From: DATDVD01 sp035290065
Lineage (GTDB): Bacteria; Pseudomonadota; Gammaproteobacteria; Coxiellales; Coxiellaceae
Direction: 5' to 3'
Assembly (NCBI GenBank): GCA_035290065.1
Contig: DATDVD010000027.1
Coordinates: 1 to 11,310, forward strand
DNA length: 11,310 bases
Position 1 is the first letter of the stretch. Each line of letters starts with the position of its first letter. Both the position numbers and the translations under genes were made by a program. This document shows, in pieces, positions 1-5,428 of the stretch. The notes under the pieces were generated by a model that worked only from the letters and a program-made list of their open reading frames with translations, was not told where the DNA came from and ran no database searches.

Positions 1-257
1 GTTTCCACTTCTTGCTCTGCTAAACCTCGTAACTCTTTATCGCTCTCCTCCAACATCGCGTAAGCAGAAGCTAAATCATGCTCATTTTTCTCATAGGCAC
101 GAAAACATTTTACCACCGGTTCAATTTGCGCATATTCTTTATTAAAGGCACGGTATTTCGTTTGATCTGCAATAACTCCAGGATCAGCGATCAACCCTTC
201 TAATTCTTGGTAACGTCGATTCAGTGTGGTGAGTTTTTGTTTAAACGAATCTTTCAC
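1..257 (-). CDS. prfA: Peptide chain release factor 1, N-terminal part (runs off the window)
   Basis: RF1 recognises UAA and UAG stop codons in the ribosomal A site and triggers release of the finished protein. Only the first 85 residues are in the window, the N-terminal helical domain; the codon-recognition PxT and catalytic GGQ motifs lie beyond the edge. The reverse-strand translation matches the E. coli RF1 start well, with shared pieces such as IADQ, the FRA/KYRAF segment and EYAQ. The start is a GTG (257-255) that overlaps the hemA stop codon as GTGA, so hemA and prfA are translationally coupled in one minus-strand operon. The hemA-prfA order is the usual gammaproteobacterial arrangement. 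There is no clear separate Shine-Dalgarno, consistent with coupling. Identity is confident; the exact start is likely. Confidence 0.93.
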   Translation of the reverse strand, partial: MKDSFKQKLTTLNRRYQELEGLIADPGVIADQTKYRAFNKEYAQIEPVVKCFRAYEKNEHDLASAYAMLEESDKELRGLAEQEVE

Positions 258-1495
258 TCTAATCCCAATAAATCTTTTAATTGTTCCAATTGCTCCACAT
301 TGGCATCATACAAAGCTTCACGAATTTTCATGGTGGGACGGTGCATCATTTTATTACTAATAGAATGCGCCAAATAGGACAGAATGGCTTTCGGGTCTTC
401 CCCTCGCTGAATTTGAGTATAGGCTTTTTCTAACGCATCGTCTCGTACTTTTTCAACCCGTCGCCGAAAAGCAGCAATCATGGTATTCGCATGCAACAGT
501 TGTAATCGCTGCATATAATGCATCGCCTCTAATTCAATAATGGCTTCTGCTTGCTTAGCTGCTTCCACGCGTGATTTTAAATTTTCTTGAACGATATGCT
601 GAAGATCATCCACATTGTAAAGATACACATCTTTTAATTGCCCCACTTCTTTTTCAATATCTCTTGGCACCGCCAAATCTATCATTAAGAGGGGCTTGTG
701 CTTACGTTTTTTCATCGTGCTCTCTACTAATCCTTTGCCAATAATAGGCAATTGACTGGCGGTGGCGGTAATAACAATATCCACGTCTTTTAAATGTTCC
801 ATAATATCGCCAATGCGAATTGCTTGCGCACCAAACACATGAGCCATCAAGCGTGCTTTTTCAAGCGAACGATTGGCCATTATTAATTGCTTAACCCCTT
901 GTGCACGCAAATGAGTCGCCACTAATTGAATGGTTTCACCCATTCCAACCAACAACACTTTATTTTTCTGAATGTCACTGAAAATTTGTTTAGCCAATTG
1001 TATGGCGACATAGGCCACGGAAATCGGATTAGCACTAATCTCGGTATTAGAACGAACGTGTTTAGTTACTGAAAATACCGACGGAAATAAATATTTAAAC
1101 TGATGGCCCACACTGCCTGCATGACACGCCGTTTGATAGGCCTCTTTTAATTGGCCTAAAATTTGTGGCTCTCCTAACACCATGGAGTCCAAACCTGTGG
1201 CTAATCGCATTAAATGTTTCACCGCATCGTAATCATGGTAGAGGTATTGGGATTTTTGTAGGATAGAGAAATCCACGGGGTATTGTTGCGCTAGCCACCG
1301 GGGAATTAACTCGGGCATTTGAGTGATGGCATACACTTCGGTGCGATTGCAGGTGGATAACAACACGGCTTCATTAACGGCCGGCTGATGCACTAAGTTT
1401 TTCAATAAACGCGCATAATCCGACACCGGAATATTCATTTTTTCCCGTATATCCAACGAAGCCGTGCGATGATTAAGACCAAAGGCATATAGCAT
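254..1495 (-). CDS. hemA: Glutamyl-tRNA reductase
   Basis: This enzyme reduces glutamyl-tRNA(Glu) to glutamate-1-semialdehyde with NADPH, the first committed step of the C5 route to haem and other tetrapyrroles, in the cytoplasm. The 413 residues match the usual length. The N-terminal catalytic domain has LNHRTA and the STCNRTE motif with nucleophile Cys49; the LGEPQILGQ signature lies at about 107-115. The NADPH domain has a glycine-rich turn GMGET near 184-188 and ANRS near 207. The C-terminal part from about 310 is the helical dimerisation domain. The ATG aligns with the start of E. coli HemA. No Shine-Dalgarno precedes it; instead a -10-like TATCAT ends 6 bases upstream, so the mRNA may be leaderless. 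prfA follows with a 4-base overlap. A double-palindrome repeat lies just upstream. Confidence 0.97.
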   Translation of the reverse strand: MLYAFGLNHRTASLDIREKMNIPVSDYARLLKNLVHQPAVNEAVLLSTCNRTEVYAITQMPELIPRWLAQQYPVDFSILQKSQYLYHDYDAVKHLMRLATGLDSMVLGEPQILGQLKEAYQTACHAGSVGHQFKYLFPSVFSVTKHVRSNTEISANPISVAYVAIQLAKQIFSDIQKNKVLLVGMGETIQLVATHLRAQGVKQLIMANRSLEKARLMAHVFGAQAIRIGDIMEHLKDVDIVITATASQLPIIGKGLVESTMKKRKHKPLLMIDLAVPRDIEKEVGQLKDVYLYNVDDLQHIVQENLKSRVEAAKQAEAIIELEAMHYMQRLQLLHANTMIAAFRRRVEKVRDDALEKAYTQIQRGEDPKAILSYLAHSISNKMMHRPTMKIREALYDANVEQLEQLKDLLGLE

Positions 1496-1501
1496 GGCGG
1501 T

Positions 1502-1507
1502 ATGATA
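1502..1507 (-). promoter_or_regulatory. Putative hemA -10 box (leaderless-type)
   Basis: On the minus strand TATCAT is followed by six bases and then the hemA ATG, so transcription from it would begin at or next to the A of the start codon. No good -35 is visible at 17 bases (TGCCTC). No Shine-Dalgarno is present. The hexamer is 5 of 6 to consensus, but the assignment rests on one box. Confidence 0.4.
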
Positions 1508-1544
1508 GCACAGGGTCCAGGGAAGAGGCAGATCCCCTCAATTA

Positions 1545-1634
1545 CCGTAGGGGCAGAGCGTGCTCTGCCCGGGCGGAATTTAAATCTTGTGCGGCGTTCT
1601 GGGCAGACCACGGTCTGCCCCTACGGGGTAGGAG
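1545..1634 (-). repeat. Double-palindrome repeat, copy 1 (reverse orientation)
   Basis: The unit has two perfect self-complementary arms, GGGCAGAGCGTGCTCTGCCC (1551-1570) and GGGCAGACCACGGTCTGCCC (1601-1620), around a conserved centre that reads GCACAAGATTTAAATTC on the minus strand. The outer ends CCGTAGGGG and CCCCTACGG form an extra inverted repeat. Homology with other copies continues beyond this: CTCCTACCCC on one side (shared with copy 3) and TAATTGAG on the other (shared with copy 2). It lies between the 87-aa secreted-protein gene and hemA, both on the minus strand. It resembles REP/BIME or a MITE-like element. It encodes nothing convincing. Confidence 0.9.
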
Positions 1635-1676
1635 CGCTGGAGTGTAACGAGATCCAAGCCACGGCAATGGGCGACT

Positions 1677-1940
1677 TTAGGCAAAATAGTGAAAATTCCA
1701 ATCGCCCGTCAACGTGGGTGGCGCTTCTACCAACACTTCCTTCGGATCATGCCGATAGCGATGACGTATTTCGGCGCGATTCTTCTGAACCGCATCGGTC
1801 GAATACCGTTCCGCCTTATGGCAGACATTATGATCATCCGTACACGGCAAGCTGTCCGCCCAAGCCGATACATGAAAAACCAGTAAAACCGATAAGGCCA
1901 CACCGGCCATTAATCGTATTATCCACTGGGTCATTTTCAT
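1677..1940 (-). CDS. Small secreted protein of unknown function (87 aa)
   Basis: I do not recognise the family. The start chosen is the ATG at 1940 because a strong AAGGAGGT Shine-Dalgarno (1946-1953) precedes it and a canonical signal peptide follows: MKMTQW, a hydrophobic core at about 7-24, and a cleavage site after Ala28 (SAWA). An in-frame upstream ATG at 2018 lacks both and is rejected. The mature part would be about 59 residues, hydrophilic and rich in His, Arg and Asp, with two cysteines (C33, C40) that could pair in the periplasm. A promoter-like TATACT lies on the minus strand at 1997-2002. It sits in the divergent hemA-lolB gap, 180 bp upstream of hemA on the same strand, with a repeat between. 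The signals argue that it is real despite its size. Confidence 0.72.
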   Translation of the reverse strand: MKMTQWIIRLMAGVALSVLLVFHVSAWADSLPCTDDHNVCHKAERYSTDAVQKNRAEIRHRYRHDPKEVLVEAPPTLTGDWNFHYFA

Positions 1941-1996
1941 GATTAACCTCCTTGTTAATCCCAAAAAAAACCCTCTTTTCGTAGGGGGTAAAGAAC

Positions 1997-2002
1997 AGTA
2001 TA
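1997..2002 (-). promoter_or_regulatory. -10 box of the 87-aa secreted-protein gene
   Basis: TATACT on the minus strand matches the sigma-70 -10 consensus at 5 of 6. A weak TTCGGA stands 18 bases upstream as -35. The leader to the ATG at 1940 would be roughly 50 bases, including the strong Shine-Dalgarno at 1946-1953. Confidence 0.5.
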
Positions 2003-2072
2003 GTCCATTTTTTCCCAATTTCCGAAATAAATTACTTTTTAAAACATATAGTTACAGTACTACTCGGGAGAC

Positions 2073-2101
2073 TTTAAGGTTCGGCCCAAGGTTGCTATAG
2101 T
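2073..2101 (+). promoter_or_regulatory. lolB promoter, probably giving a leaderless mRNA
   Basis: A weak -35 TTTAAG (2073-2078), a 17-base spacer and a good -10 TATAGT (2096-2101) are followed by seven bases and then the lolB ATG at 2109. A start at the usual distance falls on the A of the ATG. No Shine-Dalgarno lies in the 20 bases before the start. Confidence 0.5.
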
Positions 2102-2108
2102 AAAAGCC

Positions 2109-2708
2109 ATGCTTAAACTGCTTTTCACCTTATTAATAGTCAGCTTAGCCGCCTGCTCGACGCTCCCTTCCTCCCGCTCTTTTCAATCCATCCCTCCCCC
2201 TGAGCGACAGCACCAGCTGGCGGCTCTTCAAGAATGGTCCAATTGGGGGGTCTTAAGCCTACAAAATCGCTCGCAATCATTGATCGCCAGTTTTCGCTGG
2301 AACCAGCAGGATAAGGCTTACCATATTCAATTAGATGCCGCCCTTAACGTAGGCGCTATTACGATTGAAGGCGAGCCTGGCCACGTCCTCTTGCGCGAAT
2401 CGGCAAAACAATTTTATCGTGCCACCTCGCCCGAGGCGTTAATGGCTCAACAACTCGGATGGTACCTGCCCATCTCCCCTTTGCAATTTTGGATTCGCGG
2501 CTTACGCGCGCCAGGAACAGCGCAAGCCGACTATGATGAATACGGACATTTAAAGACCTTGCACCAAGAGGGCTGGACGATTGAATACGCCGATTATCAA
2601 AGCGTGGGGGGAGTGGATTTACCGCAAACCCTTCAGCTGTCTCAAGCCCCTATGCACGTAAAAATCCGCATTAAAAATTGGCACCTTAGCTCACCCACAT
2701 CTCCTTGA
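2109..2708 (+). CDS. lolB: Outer-membrane lipoprotein insertion protein LolB
   Basis: LolB is the outer-membrane receptor that takes lipoproteins from the periplasmic carrier LolA and inserts them into the inner leaflet of the outer membrane. It is itself a lipoprotein: a short signal peptide ends in the lipobox LAAC, with Cys16 as the lipidated +1 residue, followed by Ser rather than Asp, so no inner-membrane retention signal. The rest (199 aa) has the family pattern of an early WSNWGVLSLQ strand and a following beta-rich half-barrel, and the length is normal. lolB next to hemA in divergent orientation is the standard gammaproteobacterial arrangement. Unusually, ispE does not follow; the lolB stop codon TGA lies inside the -35 box of the tRNA-Gln promoter. 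Overall conservation is loose, as usual for LolB, so context supports the call. Confidence 0.88.
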   Translation: MLKLLFTLLIVSLAACSTLPSSRSFQSIPPPERQHQLAALQEWSNWGVLSLQNRSQSLIASFRWNQQDKAYHIQLDAALNVGAITIEGEPGHVLLRESAKQFYRATSPEALMAQQLGWYLPISPLQFWIRGLRAPGTAQADYDEYGHLKTLHQEGWTIEYADYQSVGGVDLPQTLQLSQAPMHVKIRIKNWHLSSPTSP

Positions 2709-2733
2709 CAGCGGTAAGGCATCTCATCACAAT
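2705..2733 (+). promoter_or_regulatory. Promoter of tRNA-Gln and prs
   Basis: A perfect -35 TTGACA (2705-2710) overlaps the lolB stop codon. After exactly 17 bases comes CACAAT (2728-2733), 4 of 6 to the -10 consensus. Initiation would be near 2740, about 18 bases before the mature tRNA. The spacer contains a 12-base copy of the tRNA D-arm sequence. Confidence 0.7.
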
Positions 2734-2757
2734 ACAGCCTCCCAAAACATGAGGTGT

Positions 2758-2832
2758 TGGGGTGTCGCCAAGCGGTAAGGCACTGGGTTTTGATCCCAGC
2801 ATCCGTAGGTTCGAATCCTACCACCCCAGCCA
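2758..2832 (+). tRNA. tRNA-Gln (anticodon TTG)
   Basis: A complete cloverleaf can be drawn. The acceptor stem pairs TGGGGTG with CACCCCA; the D arm contains GCCAAGCGGTAAGGC; the anticodon stem CTGGG/CCCAG encloses the loop TTTTGAT with anticodon TTG; the T arm has GGTTCGAATCC. The discriminator is G and the CCA end is encoded. The 75-nt length is normal. It reads CAA and, by wobble, CAG codons. prs starts 16 bases downstream with no promoter between, so the prs mRNA is probably released by tRNA 3' processing. Confidence 0.97.
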
Positions 2833-2848
2833 ATTCAAAAGGTGTTGT

Positions 2849-3805
2849 GTGGTAAAGGAAAACGGTAACATTAAAATTTTTAGCGGGAATGCTAACCTTC
2901 CACTGGCTGAACGTGTCGCCAACCACCTAAAACTCCCTCTCGGTAATGCCAGCATTGGCCGTTTCAGTGACGGTGAAATTATGATTGAAATTAATGAAAA
3001 TATTCGCGGCCGCGATATTTTTATTATTCAATCCACCTGTTCCCCCATCAATGACAACTTAATGGAATTAATCATTATGGCGGATGCCTTTATGCGCGCT
3101 TCTGCGACCACTATTACGGCCGTCATTCCTTATTTTGGTTATGCACGCCAAGATCGACGCGTCCGATCGTCGCGAGTTCCCATTACGGCCAAAGTAGTCG
3201 CCGATATGTTGACTTCTGTTGGCGTTTCGCATGTCTTAACGGTGGATTTACACGCCGATCAAATTCAAGGCTTTTTTAATATCCCCGTGGATAATATTTA
3301 CGCCAGCATGGCGATGTTTGAAGAGCACCCACCTTCTAATAAAAAAGATCCTATCGTGGTCTCACCCGATGTAGGCGGCGTTGTCCGCGCTCGAGCTATT
3401 GCTAAACGATTAAATGACACAGAATTAGCCATTATTGATAAACGCCGTCCCGAAAAAAATAAAGCCCAAGTGATGCATGTGATTGGGGATGTAAAAGATC
3501 GTGACTGTATTATTGTGGACGACATTGTGGATACAGCAGGCACATTATGCAAAGCTGCTAGCGCCTTAAAAGAAAACGGTGCGGCCACGGTAACGGCTTA
3601 CTGCACCCATCCCGTTCTTTCCGGCAACGCCATTCAAGCCATTGAACAATCGGATTTGGACAAAGTCATTGTAAGCGATACTATTCCCCTCACACCCCAA
3701 GCACAACAATGCCAAAAAATCCAACAAATCTCTATCAGCTCTCTGATTGCCGAAACCTTGCGGCGCGTCGTCGATAAGCAATCCGTCAGCTCGATGTTTC
3801 TCTAA
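2849..3805 (+). CDS. prs: Ribose-phosphate pyrophosphokinase (PRPP synthetase)
   Basis: Prs transfers pyrophosphate from ATP to ribose 5-phosphate to make PRPP, the precursor of purines, pyrimidines, NAD, histidine and tryptophan. The 318 residues are near the E. coli length and similarity is strong throughout: GRFSDGE (37-43), the flexible loop YARQDRRVR (98-106), DLHADQIQGFF with His135, and the PRPP-binding loop DDIVDTAGT (224-232). The start is GTG at 2849, preceded by AAAAGG at 2837-2842; the longer in-frame reading would run back into the tRNA gene and is rejected. It is co-transcribed with tRNA-Gln from the promoter at 2705. In relatives ispE usually lies upstream; here it does not. 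Confidence 0.97.
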   Translation: MVKENGNIKIFSGNANLPLAERVANHLKLPLGNASIGRFSDGEIMIEINENIRGRDIFIIQSTCSPINDNLMELIIMADAFMRASATTITAVIPYFGYARQDRRVRSSRVPITAKVVADMLTSVGVSHVLTVDLHADQIQGFFNIPVDNIYASMAMFEEHPPSNKKDPIVVSPDVGGVVRARAIAKRLNDTELAIIDKRRPEKNKAQVMHVIGDVKDRDCIIVDDIVDTAGTLCKAASALKENGAATVTAYCTHPVLSGNAIQAIEQSDLDKVIVSDTIPLTPQAQQCQKIQQISISSLIAETLRRVVDKQSVSSMFL

Positions 3806-3806
3806 T

Positions 3807-3834
3807 TTGAGAGTTTCTATTTGTATTCTATAAT
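3807..3834 (+). promoter_or_regulatory. Strong sigma-70 promoter of the cysteine-rich secreted protein gene
   Basis: TTGAGA (3807-3812), 16 bases, then a perfect TATAAT (3829-3834). The start would be near 3841, only 6 bases before the ATG at 3847 but about 33 before the ATG at 3874; this favours the latter as the real start. It begins one base after the prs stop codon. Confidence 0.75.
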
Positions 3835-3873
3835 TATTAGGCAATCATGAGTGTATTGAATGGGGGGCTCAAC

Positions 3874-4386
3874 ATGAGAAAATTTTTCTACTCTTTAATA
3901 TTCTTAGGAACAGCAGGCGTTGTATCGACTGCGCTTGCCTGCGAAGCACCCGCAGGCCTTTGTACTAATGGGGTGTACTGTATGACGTTTTGTAATGAAA
4001 CCTCTTCGCCTATTGTTTTAACCGTTGGATCCCACGAATGGATTGATACCCCCATTCAATTCACGTCTGGCTCTAACACCTCGACTCAAACTTCCTATAC
4101 GCTTCCAGCAGGCTCCTCTTCCAATCCAACTTCAGTAACAGCCAATTATAAAATACATTATCCTCACCCAAGTGATTGTGTGTTTGATAATCATACGGGC
4201 CACTTATCCATTTGTATTAACTCTTCTAGTTGCGCTACCTATGCACAAGCTTCCTACGCTTTAGAAAATAAGGTGGGTCATAGCGGTTGCGTCAATCAAG
4301 GATCCACTTATTCACTGACTCAATCTTCTCAATCTTCGATGAGAATCCAAGAGGAAGGCAACACTTATACCATTACTTCTCCTTAA
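3874..4386 (+). CDS. Cysteine-rich secreted protein of unknown function
   Basis: No known family recognised. From the ATG at 3874 the product is 170 residues with a clear signal peptide (MRKFF, hydrophobic core, cleavage after A-L-A22). The mature protein starts with Cys and holds eight cysteines (23, 30, 36, 40, 102, 114, 120, 139), an even number suited to periplasmic or extracellular disulfides. The residue before Ala-1 is Leu, so it does not fit a lipobox. The middle is rich in Ser, Thr and Asn and looks beta-strand-forming; YTLPAG at 75-80 and a terminal GNTYTITSP recall the protein encoded at 6715. A GGGGGG run 7 bases before the ATG serves as a G-rich ribosome site; an upstream in-frame ATG at 3847 is possible but would sit almost on the transcript start. 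It has its own promoter and terminator, so it is a single-gene unit inserted after prs. Confidence 0.75.
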   Translation: MRKFFYSLIFLGTAGVVSTALACEAPAGLCTNGVYCMTFCNETSSPIVLTVGSHEWIDTPIQFTSGSNTSTQTSYTLPAGSSSNPTSVTANYKIHYPHPSDCVFDNHTGHLSICINSSSCATYAQASYALENKVGHSGCVNQGSTYSLTQSSQSSMRIQEEGNTYTITSP

Positions 4387-4408
4387 TGGCTTATTCATTC
4401 CAACCACT

Positions 4409-4435
4409 AAGGGGCTCAGCCTAGAAGCCTCTTTT
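4409..4435 (+). terminator. Rho-independent terminator after the cysteine-rich secreted protein gene
   Basis: An 8-bp stem AAGGGGCT / AGCCTCTT (one G-T pair) with a 9-base loop ends in a short T run (4432-4435). It begins 22 bases after the stop codon at 4386. The T tract is short, so efficiency may be moderate. Confidence 0.6.
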
Positions 4436-4441
4436 ACCTCA

Positions 4442-4475
4442 AAAACACTGGCATTCTGTTGGAAAATAGGTAAAA
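4442..4475 (+). repeat. 34-bp direct repeat, left copy
   Basis: It is identical to 5318-5351 at 33 of 34 bases, and contains ACACTGGCATTCTGTTG followed by an A-rich stretch and AGGTAAAA. The two copies bracket the BRO-N gene. CTGGCA and TAAAAG lie 17 bases apart in this copy; the right copy has the better -10, TAAAAT. In this copy only, TTTTACCT (4432-4439) and AGGTAAAA (4468-4475) form an 8-bp inverted repeat. Confidence 0.9.
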
Positions 4476-4493
4476 GACAAGGGATTGTATTGA

Positions 4494-5237
4494 TTAATAA
4501 GAAGAGTCCTCCTCTGTAATGTTTTCAATCTCTTTCAAGTAATTTTGTTTTGTACTGATTTTTTTGCCTGTACGTTTTTCTAAATCTTTTCGCGCCTTTC
4601 CTGCAACTTCACCTCCTTCCTGAGCTGCTTCTTTATTCTCTGGAAAGCCTTCAGCATTTTTATGCCAAGCAATTTCTGTGGTAGAGGCTTCTCCCAGCAT
4701 CGTAAAAATTAACTCTAAACCTGTCATATGATCCCGTAAATTTTCATGCTTTAGATGTTTAAATTTTTTATATTCTTCCGTGAGTTCGTCTCGAAGGGCC
4801 ATACCTCGCAAGCGTTTTTCGATCCACACATCGCTATATCCCTTAGCTCGATAAAGATAATACATCCGTTGATTGGCTAATTCAGGGTTTTCAATTTCTT
4901 GTACGCGCTCATAGCCCACCTTAGCTAGCCAACGTTTAAAAGGTTCTGCTTTAGGGGAAGGAATGGATTGAATAATTCGAAATAAAGTTTCTGTATTAGC
5001 GGCATCAGTCAACCTCACTTTATTATCGGCTGCTTTCATTTTCAACTGTCCGATTTTTTCGGACACTTCACTTTTTTCTTGATTAACCAATTGATTTTTT
5101 AAATCAGACCAATATTTTCGAGGTCGAGCGGTTTCCGTTAAACTTTCTATAATGTCTATAATTGAGAACCACCACTCTCCCTGATGAAATACTCGCCGAA
5201 TGTTTTTGCCTTTAAAAACAACGAGAGTCGTTTCCAT
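4494..5237 (-). CDS. BRO-N domain protein (phage antirepressor-like / DinD-like)
   Basis: The first ~105 residues match the BRO-N domain found in phage and insect-virus antirepressors: an initial strand VFKGKNIRRVFHQGEWWFSI, then the SPKAEPFKRWLAKVGYER segment at 94-111. Family members are DNA-binding or regulatory. The C-terminal half (RMYYLYRAKGYS at 124-135, MTGLELIFTMLGEAST at 171-186, and a Lys/Glu-rich tail) is shared with the chromosomal DinD-like group of BRO-N proteins, from memory of those families. The start is supported by AAGGAG five bases upstream (5243-5248). A promoter TTGCCC-17-TAGAGT lies at 5297-5269 on the minus strand. It is a lone gene opposite to its neighbours and flanked by 34-bp direct repeats, which suggests acquisition. 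Whether it still regulates anything is unknown; no phage genes adjoin it. Confidence 0.85.
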   Translation of the reverse strand: METTLVVFKGKNIRRVFHQGEWWFSIIDIIESLTETARPRKYWSDLKNQLVNQEKSEVSEKIGQLKMKAADNKVRLTDAANTETLFRIIQSIPSPKAEPFKRWLAKVGYERVQEIENPELANQRMYYLYRAKGYSDVWIEKRLRGMALRDELTEEYKKFKHLKHENLRDHMTGLELIFTMLGEASTTEIAWHKNAEGFPENKEAAQEGGEVAGKARKDLEKRTGKKISTKQNYLKEIENITEEDSSY

Positions 5238-5268
5238 AGCTTCTCCTTCTAAATTGTTCTACTTATGT

Positions 5269-5297
5269 ACTCTACCGAAAAAATAATTTTAGGGCAA
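5269..5297 (-). promoter_or_regulatory. Promoter of the BRO-N gene
   Basis: On the minus strand TTGCCC (5297-5292), 17 bases, then TAGAGT (5274-5269), each 4 of 6 to consensus. The leader would be about 25 bases and includes the AAGGAG site at 5248-5243. Confidence 0.5.
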
Positions 5298-5317
5298 TAC
5301 CAGGATGCGCTTTCTTC

Positions 5318-5351
5318 AAAACACTGGCATTCTGTTGAAAAATAGGTAAAA
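5318..5351 (+). repeat. 34-bp direct repeat, right copy
   Basis: Partner of 4442-4475 with one mismatch. It lies between the BRO-N gene and rplY and contains the best promoter candidate for rplY. Confidence 0.9.
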
Positions 5352-5352
5352 T
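5324..5352 (+). promoter_or_regulatory. rplY: Putative rplY promoter within the right direct repeat
   Basis: CTGGCA (5324-5329), 17 bases, TAAAAT (5347-5352): 4 of 6 and 5 of 6 to consensus. Initiation near 5359 leaves a leader of about 70 bases. A second reading, TTGAAA (5335-5340) with TCTATT (5359-5364), is weaker. Confidence 0.5.
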
Positions 5353-5374
5353 GCGGCGTCTATTTGACTATTGA

Positions 5375-5400
5375 GGGCTAGGCGTTTTGAAGCGTCTCCC
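5375..5400 (+). promoter_or_regulatory. Possible hairpin in the rplY leader
   Basis: AGGCG (5380-5384) pairs with CGTCT (5393-5397), and GGG (5375-5377) can pair with CCC (5398-5400) across a two-base bulge. There is no T run after it. It could be a 5' leader structure of the rplY-pth mRNA, but the pairing is short. Confidence 0.25.
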
Positions 5401-5428
5401 CCAAGTTTTTGAAAGATGAGGAAAAACC

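Noticed and set aside
1502..1942. Plus-strand open frame of 146 codons
   Set aside because: It crosses the double-palindrome repeat and is antisense to the small secreted protein gene, which has a strong ribosome site and signal peptide. The product is compositionally odd and has no ribosome site.
1941..2018. Upstream start for the small secreted protein
   Set aside because: It would place 26 extra residues before the signal peptide and would include the promoter -10 box in coding sequence; the AAGGAGGT site supports the ATG at 1940.
2762..2848. N-terminal extension of prs
   Set aside because: It reads through the tRNA-Gln gene. The extension has no counterpart in PRPP synthetases.
3847..3873. 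Upstream ATG of the cysteine-rich secreted protein
   Set aside because: It would lie about 6 bases from the predicted transcript start and would add nine residues ahead of a normal signal peptide.
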